From: Mesorhizobium sp. B2-3-4
Lineage (GTDB): Bacteria; Pseudomonadota; Alphaproteobacteria; Rhizobiales; Rhizobiaceae
Direction: 5' to 3'
Assembly: GCF_006442315.1 (NCBI RefSeq)
Contig: NZ_VFVY01000003.1
Coordinates: 281,589 to 345,588 of the forward strand
Length of the DNA stretch: 64,000 bases
Shown here: positions 1-8,223 of the stretch, piece by piece
Layout of the letters: each line of letters opens with the position of its first letter
Numbering within the stretch: the first letter of the stretch is position 1
Notes under the pieces: model-generated
Database searches by the model: none
What the model saw: only the letters and a program-made list of their open reading frames with translations
Told to the model about the DNA's origin: nothing
Made by a program: the position numbers and the translations under genes

Positions 1-2401
1 CGCCATTGGCGCGCGGCTCGAAGCGGCGGAACACCGAATCCAGCACATCGGGCGGCATGCCCGGCCCATCGTCGTGAACCGAGAATTCGACCCCGTCCGC
101 CAGCTGGCGGCACGTCAGCCGGATGGTGCTGGCCTCCGGCGCGTAGTTGGCGGCGTTGCTCAGCAGATTGTAGAGGATCTGGCGAATGCGGGTTTCGTCG
201 CCATGGAAGGTCTTCGGCGCGGCGGCTGCATCGACCGCGAGCCGGATCGAATGCTCCTCCAGCCGGTCGGCGACCAGTTCGGCGGCTGCCGCGATGGTAC
301 GGTCGACATGCACCTCGGAAATGTCGAGCTGCATGATGCCGGCATCGACGGTCGCCAGGTCGAGTATGTCGTTGACGATGGTCAAGAGCACCGAGGAAGA
401 CGAGCCGACATGCTCGACATATTCGCGCTGTTTCTGCGTCAGCGAGCCGGTCGCCGGCAGCGACAGCAACTCGGTGAAGCCGATGATGTTGGTCAGCGGC
501 GAACGCAGTTCGTAGGACACGTGCTGGACGAATTCGTTCTTGAGCTGGTCTGATTTCTCCAGCGCCTCGTTCCTGTCCTTGAGCGCGCGCTCGATATGGA
601 CGCTGTCGGTGACGTCGACGAAGGTCATCATCACTTGCCCGTTGGGCAGCGGAATCACCGCGTAACGCAGCACATTGCCATTGTTGAGCTCGGTCTGGCC
701 GTGGCGGTCGCGGCGCTCGTCGTCGAAACCGGTGATGGCGGCGACGAAGCCGGGCCAAGGGCTTTCGACGGCTTGCCGGTCGCAGAGATCGCGTATGGTC
801 GATACGTGCACGCCGGGCTTGGCGGCTTCCGTGTCCACGCCCCACAGCGTGGCGAAAGCCGGGTTCGACAGCCGCAGCCGGCCATCGGGACCGAACACCG
901 CGACGCCCTCGGCGAGATTGTCGAGCGTCTCGCCCTGGACCCGAACCGCGGTGCGGTAGCGGCTTTCCAGATCCATCTTCTCGGTCAGGTTCTCGAACAC
1001 CCAGGTGACGCCGCCCTTGGGCTGCGGATTGGCAACGACGCGGATCGTCTTGCCGTCCGGCAGATGCCACCAATGTTCCTGCGATTCGACCGCGCGGTAG
1101 GCGGAAAGCAGGCCTTCCTTCCAGCGGCGCCATTCGGGCTGTTCGGCGATCTTGCCCTCGCTGCGCAACCGGTCGAGCAGAAGCGCGTTGTCGGGCGCGC
1201 TGTGCAGGAAGCCGCTGTCGAGGCCCCACAGTTTCTGAAAAGCCTGGTTGAAGAAGCGCAGCTTCTCGTCGGTGTCGAAGATGGCGACCGCGGTGTTGAG
1301 CTGGTCGAGCGTGTCGGCATGGCTGCGAACGGTCCGCTCATATTCGCCGCGGATGGCCTCGATGGCACTGGTGTCGCAGGCCAGGCCGGCCGAACCGTCG
1401 GGACCGGCAAAATCGGTCACGGCAAACACGCGGCGATCGCCTTCGATCACAGTGGAAAGCGACTGCTCGAACACCGGATGCGATCTGTGCTGCGTGGCGA
1501 TGGCGTCGCGGGCCTGGCCGCCGAGGAACTCCTTGGCGTCGCGCACGGCCGCTTCGGCGCCCTCCGCCTCGACCGCGTCGGCATAGGCGCGGTTGACCCA
1601 TTTCAGGCGGCCATGCTCGTCACGCAGCCATGCCGGCATCTTCAGGGCCTCGAGCAGGCCGATCATCGTGTCGTGGTCGGCGGCCAGCCGCTGGTTGTCG
1701 ATCTTGAGCCGGGCCTGGCTGCGCTGCGTCTCGGAAAGCGAGACAAAACGTACCAGCACGTGAGCCGCGCTCTTGCGGCCATGCGCTTCCAACGGAGCGC
1801 CGGTCTGCGATTCCATCACCAGATCGAACGGCCTGCCTTTCTCGCGCAAAGCCGCCACGGCATGTTCGAGCGCCGCCGCCGAGCGCGGCAGCAGCCAGCG
1901 GCCAAAGGCGAGGAAAGCGGCCCGCTCCTCCGGCGCGCCGCTTTCGGTCGGCAACGTGCCGATGAGTTCCGGTTTCTTGTTTTCCGATGCCCAGACGACC
2001 ACACGCTGGTCGCGCAGGTTGAGCAGCGCTTCCGAGCGCCGCAGCGCGGCGCTGATATCGGCGACGCGGCTTCTCAGCTCGACATTTTCGGCCGAGGTGC
2101 GCGCGCGTTCGCGGATGAGGACGATGGCCGACAGGAATGCCGCTCCCATCACCCCGGCAAAGACAGCCAGTTGCATGACCTCGATGGTGCTGATCGAAAG
2201 GCTGGCTGCCGCCACCTCGGCGCCCTGGGCGCGTGCGGCGGCTCCCAACAGCGGGCTAGCCAGCGCGGAGCCGGCAAGCAGCAATCCCGCGCGGCCACGC
2301 CAGGAGCGGCGCCCGCCATGCGTGGCGGAGCCAGTGGTCTCCGAATCCTGATGGCCGCCGGAAACGGCCTGTCCCGCGCGAAGCGGGTTATCCCCCGGCA
2401 T
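1..2401 (-). CDS. divL: DivL-like PAS-domain atypical sensor kinase (partial, C-terminus beyond window)
   Basis: The reading frame starts at ATG 2401 and stays open to the left edge, so about 800 codons are visible and the end of the ATPase domain is missing. After a hydrophobic N-terminal part come PAS-type segments, then a dimerization helix with the H-box SYELRSPLTN and an HATPase domain with N box (NLLSNAANY) and G1 box (DDGPGMPPD). Tyr-630 (bases 512-514) sits where a phospho-accepting histidine is expected. That substitution is the hallmark of DivL, the essential CckA-pathway cell-cycle protein of Alphaproteobacteria, which is mostly a conformational regulator. Position downstream of ahcY fits my recollection of this locus in Rhizobiales. 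The start is the first usable ATG after an in-frame stop. The DivL assignment rests on the Tyr box and context; an ordinary PAS kinase with a degenerate H-box is the alternative. Confidence 0.8.
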   Translation of the reverse strand, partial: MPGDNPLRAGQAVSGGHQDSETTGSATHGGRRSWRGRAGLLLAGSALASPLLGAAARAQGAEVAAASLSISTIEVMQLAVFAGVMGAAFLSAIVLIRERARTSAENVELRSRVADISAALRRSEALLNLRDQRVVVWASENKKPELIGTLPTESGAPEERAAFLAFGRWLLPRSAAALEHAVAALREKGRPFDLVMESQTGAPLEAHGRKSAAHVLVRFVSLSETQRSQARLKIDNQRLAADHDTMIGLLEALKMPAWLRDEHGRLKWVNRAYADAVEAEGAEAAVRDAKEFLGGQARDAIATQHRSHPVFEQSLSTVIEGDRRVFAVTDFAGPDGSAGLACDTSAIEAIRGEYERTVRSHADTLDQLNTAVAIFDTDEKLRFFNQAFQKLWGLDSGFLHSAPDNALLLDRLRSEGKIAEQPEWRRWKEGLLSAYRAVESQEHWWHLPDGKTIRVVANPQPKGGVTWVFENLTEKMDLESRYRTAVRVQGETLDNLAEGVAVFGPDGRLRLSNPAFATLWGVDTEAAKPGVHVSTIRDLCDRQAVESPWPGFVAAITGFDDERRDRHGQTELNNGNVLRYAVIPLPNGQVMMTFVDVTDSVHIERALKDRNEALEKSDQLKNEFVQHVSYELRSPLTNIIGFTELLSLPATGSLTQKQREYVEHVGSSSSVLLTIVNDILDLATVDAGIMQLDISEVHVDRTIAAAAELVADRLEEHSIRLAVDAAAAPKTFHGDETRIRQILYNLLSNAANYAPEASTIRLTCRQLADGVEFSVHDDGPGMPPDVLDSVFRRFEPRANG

Positions 2402-2521
2402 GTCTTGGTCCTCTTCGCCGCCTGAATGCAAGACCGCCCTGATGCGTACGCCGACCCTCGTCCCCGGACCCGCGAATCACAACAATAGCGCCTGCCGGAA
2501 TCGGCGTGAAGAATCATTCGG

Positions 2522-2559
2522 CGCAAAAATAAAGCCGGGCGAAAAGTCAATCGCCCGGC
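2522..2559 (-). terminator. Rho-independent terminator of ahcY
   Basis: A 9-bp perfect stem (GCCGGGCGA at 2534-2542 with TCGCCCGGC at 2551-2559) is followed, reading the minus strand, by a T-rich run (TTTATTTTT). It lies about 30 bases past the ahcY stop and before the divL start, so it should end ahcY transcription. Confidence 0.8.
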
Positions 2560-2589
2560 ATCAATATCTGGTAGAAAATTTGGATTTGG

Positions 2590-3990
2590 TTAATAGCGGT
2601 AGTGTTCCGGCTTGAACGGACCCTGCGGCGTGACGCCGATATAGGCTGCCTGCTCACCCGACAGTTCGGTCAGGCGGGCGCCGAGCTTGTCGAGATGCAG
2701 GCGTGCGACCTTCTCGTCGAGATGCTTGGGCAGCACATAGACCTGGTTCTGATACTGCTCGCCCTTGCTGAACAGCTCGATCTGCGCCAGCACCTGGTTG
2801 GTGAAGGACGCCGACATGACGAAGCTCGGATGGCCGGTGGCGTTGCCGAGATTGAGCAGGCGGCCTTCCGACAGCAGGATCATGCGCTTGCCGTCCGGGA
2901 AGGTGATCATGTCGACCTGCGGCTTGACGTTGGTCCATTTCAGATTGCGCAGCGACGCCACCTGGATCTCGTTGTCGAAATGGCCGATATTGCCGACGAT
3001 CACCATGTCCTTCATCGAGCGCATGTGGTCGAGGGTGACGACATCCTTGTTGCCGGTGGTGGTGATGACGATGTCGGCGGTCGGCGCCGCGTCTTCCAGC
3101 GTGACCACTTCAAACCCGTCCATCGCCGCCTGCAGCGCGCAGATCGGATCGACCTCGGTGACCTTGACGCGGGCGCCGGCGCCCTTGAGCGAAGCCGACG
3201 AGCCCTTGCCGACGTCGCCATAGCCGCAGACGACCGCGACCTTGCCGGCCATCATCGTGTCGGTGCCGCGGCGGATGCCGTCGACCAGCGATTCCTTACA
3301 GCCATACTTGTTGTCGAACTTCGACTTGGTTACCGAGTCGTTGACGTTGATCGCAGGGAACGGCAGCAGGCCCTTCTTCTGCAACTGGTAGAGGCGGTTG
3401 ACGCCGGTCGTGGTCTCCTCGGTGACGCCGCGGATGGCTTCCTTCTGCTTGGCGAAGAAGCCGGGCGAAGCCTTGAGGCGCTTCTTGACCTGGGCGTAGA
3501 AATATTCCTCTTCCTCGCTCTGCGGGTTGGACAACACGTCCTCGCCGGCTTCGGCGCGGGCGCCGATCAGGATGTACATGGTGGCGTCGCCACCATCATC
3601 GAGGATCATGTTGGAGAGGCCGCCATCGGCCCACTGGAAGATCCGGTCGGTGTAGTCCCAGTACTGTTCGAGGCTCTCGCCCTTGACGGCGAAGACCGGA
3701 ATGCCGGCCTCGGCGATCGCGGCGGCGGCGTGGTCCTGGGTCGAGAAGATGTTGCAGGAGGCCCAGCGGATGTCGGCGCCGAGCGCCTTCAGCGTCTCGA
3801 TCAGCACCGCGGTCTGGATGGTCATGTGCAGCGAGCCGGTGATGCGCGCGCCCTTGAGCGGCTTCTTGGCGCCGAATTCCTCGCGGCAGGCCATCAGGCC
3901 CGGCATTTCGGTTTCGGCGATGTCCAGCTCCTTGCGGCCCCAGCCGGCAAGCGAGATGTCGGCGACCACATAATCCTTGCTACCCGTCAT
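2590..3990 (-). CDS. ahcY: Adenosylhomocysteinase (SAH hydrolase)
   Basis: A 466-residue cytosolic enzyme that reversibly hydrolyses S-adenosylhomocysteine to adenosine and homocysteine, relieving product inhibition of methyltransferases. The substrate-site signature [15 protein letters not shown] lies near residues 78-92. The NAD-binding glycine motif GYGDVGKG is near 256-263, followed by the acidic ribose-binding region (VTEVDPICA). The C-terminus ends HYRY as usual. Length is normal for the bacterial enzyme. The ATG at 3990 has GGAG about 8 bases upstream. The gene stands alone between its own terminator and a palindromic operator candidate about 125 bases upstream of the start. In related genomes it normally follows ptsH, but here a foreign-looking module separates them. 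Confidence 0.97.
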   Translation of the reverse strand: MTGSKDYVVADISLAGWGRKELDIAETEMPGLMACREEFGAKKPLKGARITGSLHMTIQTAVLIETLKALGADIRWASCNIFSTQDHAAAAIAEAGIPVFAVKGESLEQYWDYTDRIFQWADGGLSNMILDDGGDATMYILIGARAEAGEDVLSNPQSEEEEYFYAQVKKRLKASPGFFAKQKEAIRGVTEETTTGVNRLYQLQKKGLLPFPAINVNDSVTKSKFDNKYGCKESLVDGIRRGTDTMMAGKVAVVCGYGDVGKGSSASLKGAGARVKVTEVDPICALQAAMDGFEVVTLEDAAPTADIVITTTGNKDVVTLDHMRSMKDMVIVGNIGHFDNEIQVASLRNLKWTNVKPQVDMITFPDGKRMILLSEGRLLNLGNATGHPSFVMSASFTNQVLAQIELFSKGEQYQNQVYVLPKHLDEKVARLHLDKLGARLTELSGEQAAYIGVTPQGPFKPEHYRY

Positions 3991-4113
3991 GGCAGTGCTC
4001 CGTGCGATTTGATGTGCTTGCGAATTGGTTGCGGATGCGCCCGCGCCGGTCGGCGCGTCGAAGGGCGCGAATTGCCGGCCTGACTAGCAGATCGGCGTCG
4101 GGACGACAATGGG

Positions 4114-4131
4114 ATATAAAGAAATCTTTAT
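4114..4131 (-). promoter_or_regulatory. Palindromic operator upstream of ahcY, SahR-like
   Basis: ATAAAGA (4116-4122) and TCTTTAT (4125-4131) form a perfect 7-bp inverted repeat separated by AA, inside a 5' ATATAAAGA context. From memory, this resembles the operator of SahR, the ArsR-type S-adenosylhomocysteine-sensing repressor of methionine-cycle genes in Proteobacteria. Position upstream of ahcY fits. The palindrome is seen directly; the regulator is inferred and no sahR gene is in the window. Confidence 0.6.
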
Positions 4132-4462
4132 TCCTGCATGTCCTGAGTGCGCGTTAGCCCGAGAATTAAACGCCAGCCCAGACCGGCCCGATAAAAGTGC
4201 ACTGTCCCCGTAATTTCGCGTGCCGTTCACCGGTCGGATGGAACACCTCTGCGTCCGGAGTGGCCCTACGCACACCAGGTCAAACCGATCCAGTTTCGCA
4301 TACTATGCGGCGTTAAAAAATCCGTCCTCTCGCAACGCTTCCATTTCTTCTCCTAATAGAAACTCCCGGGGCGACTTTAAATCTCTTGGCGCGCCGCCCG
4401 TCTTTCTAGACTCGGAATGTTCGGTCAGATGCTTAAACAGTTCGATCGTCGGCTAAGAGGCA
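4132..4462. other. Intergenic stretch without a convincing gene
   Basis: About 330 bases between the ahcY operator and the small gene ending at 4463. Open frames on both strands here are short, lack ribosome sites and show no protein-like composition. Base composition drops toward AT from about 4300 on, marking the edge of the accessory module. Confidence 0.6.
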
Positions 4463-4852
4463 TTAAAATTTTGCACCATTTTTTATGTCGTCTCGAACTC
4501 TAATTAAAAATCTCATTATTGGGAATATATCATTCTTTATTTTAGGAATTATTTGATACTTGCCTGCTGCGGTAGACATATGGATTTCCAAGTATTCGCT
4601 GTCTTTGGCGTTAGGAAGCGTCACATCAGAGATTTGGCTGTAAAGAATGAACGGTTCGTTCCATTTGGCGCATCGCAAACCGCGTTCAAAAAAGAATATA
4701 TTTCCCGTCTTCTGGTCTGCGGTGTATACACCGATTAGAGTTCCAAGCTCGCTGGGACTGTCACCTGTCCCTTGTACGGAAGAAGACGCTGACACAGTTT
4801 CGTAGCTTTGCAGCTTCGATAGTATTCGGTGAGATCGTGACCTGGCTGTCAT
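4463..4852 (-). CDS. Small hypothetical protein, candidate immunity partner of the RHS-tail protein
   Basis: A 129-residue soluble protein with no signal peptide. I do not recognise the family. The central part (about residues 38-125) looks like alternating beta strands ending in a helix (GNIFFFERGLRCAKW, then an isoleucine-rich strand and RFLIRVRDDI), as in a small PH-like fold. The ATG at 4852 lies 7 bases past the stop of the upstream RHS-tail gene, so the two are surely co-transcribed. A short cytosolic protein immediately downstream of an RHS C-terminal toxin candidate is the usual place for an immunity protein, which is the only reason for that suggestion. Base composition is much more AT-rich than neighbouring core genes, which suggests horizontal acquisition. 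Confidence 0.55.
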   Translation of the reverse strand: MTARSRSHRILSKLQSYETVSASSSVQGTGDSPSELGTLIGVYTADQKTGNIFFFERGLRCAKWNEPFILYSQISDVTLPNAKDSEYLEIHMSTAAGKYQIIPKIKNDIFPIMRFLIRVRDDIKNGAKF

Positions 4853-4859
4853 CGTCGTC

Positions 4860-5741
4860 CTACTTATTCAAAGGAATGTTGATTGTATTTACATATCTAT
4901 CGCCGATTTTCTCTGTTGTCATATTATATCTATTTGTCAAAATAGAGTCGAGGTTGTCATCGGCGATGTTTGCTTCAACACGCAAAGAAGTTGCTCCAAC
5001 GGAGTTTGCATAAGATCTTAAGCTTGAAAAAACGCTAAATGGAGTTGTTATTTTTCCCTCAATCATATCCACTTTAACGGTCATGACGCCGTCCTTCATC
5101 GTAACTGTGCCCTTTAATTGTTTTAAATCGCCTTTAATCCCCAAATCTTCGGCAGTCAGAGATCTGGTGAAATCCTTGCCCGTCTTCTTTTGATCGGCAC
5201 CATCATCTTTGTCTGGATCGGGTGGTGTTGCGGCTGTCCCCGAAACGTCAGGTCCTGTGGGCGTTTTGCTGCCGCCCGCATTGTCATTGCCTTTTACGGA
5301 CATGCTGGCGGGGTTGCTCGTACCTAGCAGACCGGCAAGCATTCCCCCAAGCGCTGCCCCAATTCCGAAACCGCCAAAACTGCCTCCCCCAATACCGCCA
5401 CGTTCCCATCCACCAAGACGTCCAGTCGGGTCGGTGCCCAACGGATCGCTAGCTCTAGGGCTCATCATCACGTGGCCGTTCGGATCGCTTTTGTTAACCG
5501 GGTCGTTGCCGGAATAGGAATATCTGTTGGTCCCGACACCCGGCGTTGCCGGATCTAGGGTATCGGGCGAAATGAAGCGGACCGACTGGACATCGTGGCG
5601 CGCCTGCTGCTGCGGCAGTAAGTGCGGGCCATATGCCGATGAAGCATAGGCTCCAGCGGTGTTGGAAACCACCATCGAGATGGCTAGTACGGCCGCCAGT
5701 ATGTGTTGAAGTATCCCGCCACCGCCGAATCTCATCATCAA
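4860..5741 (-). CDS. Orphan RHS-core tail protein with variable C-terminal (toxin-like) domain
   Basis: A 293-residue protein. Residues 10-34 are hydrophobic and end in ASSA, like a signal peptide or membrane anchor. Residues 52-90 match the end of an RHS-repeat core ([11 protein letters not shown], then [19 protein letters not shown]). Then come a glycine-rich stretch (110-140), a charged linker (170-190) and a unique C-terminal domain of about 100 residues. In polymorphic toxins this core motif marks the junction between a very large RHS shell and an exchangeable toxin. Here the shell repeats are absent, so it is either a compact delivered effector or a displaced cassette with a new secretion signal. 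The toxin activity is not recognisable. The C-terminal part is AT-rich. It overlaps no neighbour: the small downstream gene follows by 7 bases and the transglutaminase-like gene ends 33 bases upstream. Confidence 0.75.
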   Translation of the reverse strand: MMMRFGGGGILQHILAAVLAISMVVSNTAGAYASSAYGPHLLPQQQARHDVQSVRFISPDTLDPATPGVGTNRYSYSGNDPVNKSDPNGHVMMSPRASDPLGTDPTGRLGGWERGGIGGGSFGGFGIGAALGGMLAGLLGTSNPASMSVKGNDNAGGSKTPTGPDVSGTAATPPDPDKDDGADQKKTGKDFTRSLTAEDLGIKGDLKQLKGTVTMKDGVMTVKVDMIEGKITTPFSVFSSLRSYANSVGATSLRVEANIADDNLDSILTNRYNMTTEKIGDRYVNTINIPLNK

Positions 5742-5774
5742 CTCCCCCTTGCCCTCTCAAATCGTCCTTGGTGA

Positions 5775-6752
5775 CTAATTCAGTTTCGGTTGCCGCCATC
5801 CGAGCGCTTCGGCCTTGGCGAAAGCATCCTGGTTGGCTCGGTAGAGATCGTTCGCATAAGCGATCTTGTCGGCCGGGACGTCGTTTTGCTTCGGATATTT
5901 CTTGATGATGTTGGCATCGAGCAGCCGATAGTAGGCCGTGCCCTTCTTCACCAATATATAGGCGTTGGCGGGATAGGCATCGATCAGCACGTCGGCCAAA
6001 GCGATGGCTTCGTCATAGCGGCCGGTGGTGATAAGATTGTCGAGAACAGGCGTGGCGATAATCGACAGCGCTTCCCGGCGTGAAAGCGTCTTGAGGTAGA
6101 CGCCGTTGGTGATGGCCACATCGGTCATCGGTAACTTTTGTCGATACCACTCATCGCGCGTAAAGCCCGCGCTGCTCGTGGTTTCGAGATTCCAGGTCTT
6201 GCCGGTCGCATCGTCGGTGAATTTCACGAACACATGCAGCGGGGCTGTCGAGAGCGTCACATCGAGGCCGAGACGTTTCCCCAATATGAGAAACAGCGTC
6301 GGCATGGAGACGCAATTGCCCTTTCGGGTCGCGAGATAGTTGGAAAGCAGCTGTGCGCCAGGTTGCTGGCCGTAGGGGTCGGAAAGATCGTACTGAAACG
6401 GCCTGCCATTGTTCCACCAGCCGCCCTCGTAGAGAAACGTGCGCAGGGCCTTCATCTTTTCCATGCTGGTTGAAGCGGCATCCGGCGGGAGTGTGCCGAG
6501 CATCTTGTTGACCGTCGCTACCATCCCGTCAATTTGAGCAAGCGTGCCTGCTTCATCAGTCGAAGGGTCAACAAACTTGTCGACCGCCAGCTTGGCGCGG
6601 GCAAAGTCCATCTCGCTTTCCGGTGCATCAAGCAGGCTGCGCACGAAAGTTGCGGGGGGCGGCAATTGGTCAGCAGCAGCCGGGCGGCCAACAGTCAGGC
6701 CGAGCAGCAATGCAAAGATGAATCCAGCTATTAGCCGTGTAATCATGCGCAC
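5775..6752 (-). CDS. Secreted transglutaminase-like protein (SirB1/Transglut_core2 type)
   Basis: A 325-residue protein with an N-terminal signal peptide (residues 1-27, ending PAAADQ). The middle carries a transglutaminase/cysteine-protease-like core: Cys-147 in KGNCVSMP, His-173 in APLHVFVKF and Glu-190 in WNLETT form a plausible Cys-His-acid triad. The C-terminal third (about 225-325) is helical and TPR-like (ATPVLDNLITTGRYDEAIAL, then AYILVKKGTAYY). The arrangement resembles the SirB1 family of bacterial transglutaminase-fold proteins; substrate unknown. It precedes the RHS-tail gene by 33 bases on the same strand, so it may be its operon partner, for example a periplasmic processing enzyme, but its base composition is closer to the host than that of the RHS gene. 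Confidence 0.75.
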   Translation of the reverse strand: MRMITRLIAGFIFALLLGLTVGRPAAADQLPPPATFVRSLLDAPESEMDFARAKLAVDKFVDPSTDEAGTLAQIDGMVATVNKMLGTLPPDAASTSMEKMKALRTFLYEGGWWNNGRPFQYDLSDPYGQQPGAQLLSNYLATRKGNCVSMPTLFLILGKRLGLDVTLSTAPLHVFVKFTDDATGKTWNLETTSSAGFTRDEWYRQKLPMTDVAITNGVYLKTLSRREALSIIATPVLDNLITTGRYDEAIALADVLIDAYPANAYILVKKGTAYYRLLDANIIKKYPKQNDVPADKIAYANDLYRANQDAFAKAEALGWRQPKLN

Positions 6753-6878
6753 TCGCCTCTGAACGCAAGTGCTGGATTGATACCTTTATTTGCCCAACCG
6801 GAGATAGAGTCGCCCGAAAGCTAGGCGCTGAAAGTTGTGGATGACAGCGCAACCTTATCGGGGGCCGGGTCTAGGCTG

Positions 6879-7190
6879 TCAGCATTCCTCGCCGAAGCGC
6901 GACGCCACAAGCTGCTCCAGCGCGTCCATGACCTCAAGCGCCTCCGGGCCGCTGGCGGTGACCCGGATCGAGTATCCCGGGCTGGCGGCCAGCATCATCA
7001 GGCCCATGATCGAGGTGCCGCCGACCTGGACGCCATCCTTCTCGACATGGACCGAAGCGTTGAAGCCGCTGGCAAGCTGGACGAACTTGGCCGAGGCGCG
7101 CGCATGCAGGCCGCGCTGGTTGACGATCGGAAATTCCCTGGTGATCGGATCCTTGGCGATGTGGTCCTTTTCCGACGACATCGTGCTCAT
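6879..7190 (-). CDS. ptsH: HPr phosphocarrier protein
   Basis: A 103-residue HPr-family protein. The active-site histidine is in NQRGLHARAS, and the regulatory serine segment is VGGTSIMGLMMLAAS, the site phosphorylated by HPr kinase. In rhizobia, where sugar-transporting PTS permeases are rare, this protein belongs to the regulatory (nitrogen) PTS and passes phosphate from EI-Ntr to EIIA proteins. The start ATG at 7190 overlaps the stop of the EIIA gene by 4 bases, so the two are translationally coupled. It ends a run chvI-chvG-hprK-EIIA-ptsH, all on the minus strand. Confidence 0.95.
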   Translation of the reverse strand: MSTMSSEKDHIAKDPITREFPIVNQRGLHARASAKFVQLASGFNASVHVEKDGVQVGGTSIMGLMMLAASPGYSIRVTASGPEALEVMDALEQLVASRFGEEC

Positions 7191-7588
7191 TTGCTGCTCA
7201 AAAGCTGGCTGGCGACATTGATGTATTTGCGGCCGGCGGCCTGCGCCTCGTCCAAGGCGGCAGCCATGTTGTCGCCCTTGCGGATTGACGACAGCTTGAT
7301 CAGCATCGGCAGGTTCATGCCGGCGATCACCTCGGTGCGCCCGGACTCCATCACCGAGATGGCCAGATTGGACGGCGTGCCGCCGAACATGTCGGTCAGC
7401 ACGATGACGCCCGCGCCGGTGTCGACACGGGCGACGGCGTCGACGATGTCGCGGCGACGCTGCTCCATATCGTCGTCGGCCCCGATCGCCACGGTTTCGA
7501 AATTGTCTTGTGGCCCGACGACATGTTCGACGGCATGTCGGAACTCGGTGGCCAGTTGACCGTGCGTTACAAGCACGAGTCCGATCAT
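7187..7588 (-). CDS. manX: PTS EIIA component, mannose/fructose (EIIA-Man) family
   Basis: A 133-residue cytosolic EIIA of the mannose family. It begins MIGLVLVTHGQLA, with His-9 as phosphorylation site, and has the characteristic LTDMFGGTPSNLA segment and the MNLPMLIKL strand. There is no EIIB, EIIC or EIID gene beside it, so it is a regulatory rather than a sugar-transport component. In Rhizobiales this protein receives phosphate from HPr and is thought to link PTS state to carbon metabolism. It lies 164 bases after hprK and overlaps ptsH by 4 bases. The spacer to hprK (7589-7752) contains no gene. Confidence 0.93.
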   Translation of the reverse strand: MIGLVLVTHGQLATEFRHAVEHVVGPQDNFETVAIGADDDMEQRRRDIVDAVARVDTGAGVIVLTDMFGGTPSNLAISVMESGRTEVIAGMNLPMLIKLSSIRKGDNMAAALDEAQAAGRKYINVASQLLSSK

Positions 7589-7752
7589 TCTTTGGTGGCT
7601 CCCGTCATCGCCGCTTCACAGGCGCATTTTATGTTCGCCAGCCATTCCAGGCGGCGGGAGCGCTATCTTGTCGACGCGCGGCCCGTTGACAAGCCCAAAA
7701 TTGCGCCGGCCCATGCCATTTTGACGCATTGCAGCAAAAAATACCGCGCGGA

Positions 7753-8223
7753 TCATAGAAATGGCATGATCGACAGCCGTGCCATCACGGCGGGCAAGGC
7801 AGCCTGGACATTGCGCTCGGCCAGATCGATGCGCGCCACCGCGCAGCCGGCGATGTCGTCGCTGGCGTCCTCCTGCAGACGGGCGACGGCCTCGGCCGGG
7901 AGCAGGCGAAGATGCAGGTCTACGACACAGGCAGGCTCGAACGGCAGCCGTTTTGGACCAAGGCCGTGCACCTCGGCCAGCCCCGCTATTGCAGCAGGCG
8001 CACAGCACACCAGCCTCCCCGCATGCGCCTCGACGAAGAGCTGATCGTCGCCGACGAGCCGCGCGAACAGACCGCGCTGGCGGCAATGGTCGATGAGCGT
8101 CAGCGCCAGCGTCGTCTTGCCCGAACCGGACGCGCCGGTGATGAAGATGCCGCGCTCACCGATAAGCAGTGCCGTCGCGTGCATATTCTCAGGCCGCACG
8201 TCGCAATTCTCGACGGTTGGCAA
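7753..8223 (-). CDS. hprK: HPr kinase/phosphorylase, short alphaproteobacterial form
   Basis: A kinase domain of 156 residues that phosphorylates and dephosphorylates the regulatory serine of HPr. The P-loop GASGSGKT is near residues 30-37, followed by VGDDQLFVEAH and the AEVHGLG segment of the HprK active site. It lacks the N-terminal domain of Gram-positive HprK, as is normal in Alphaproteobacteria. The frame opens with TTG at 8223 directly after the chvG stop; ATG 8184 (MHATALLI) is an alternative start and the choice is not certain. Gene order chvG-hprK-EIIA-ptsH ties HPr phosphorylation to the ChvG/ChvI envelope-stress system. Confidence 0.93.
   Translation of the reverse strand: MPTVENCDVRPENMHATALLIGERGIFITGASGSGKTTLALTLIDHCRQRGLFARLVGDDQLFVEAHAGRLVCCAPAAIAGLAEVHGLGPKRLPFEPACVVDLHLRLLPAEAVARLQEDASDDIAGCAVARIDLAERNVQAALPAVMARLSIMPFL

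Noticed and set aside
596..2425. 609-codon open frame on the plus strand
   Set aside because: It is antisense to divL. Long shadow frames are expected in high-GC DNA, and no domain or ribosome site is present.
2602..4083. 493-codon plus-strand frame over ahcY
   Set aside because: Antisense to ahcY with low-complexity Asp/His/Arg-rich composition, typical of a shadow.
4189..4214. ATAAAAGTGCACTGTCCCCG motif resembling sequence often seen near REP-associated transposases
   Set aside because: Only one short copy, no transposase and no paired element, so no mobile element can be supported.
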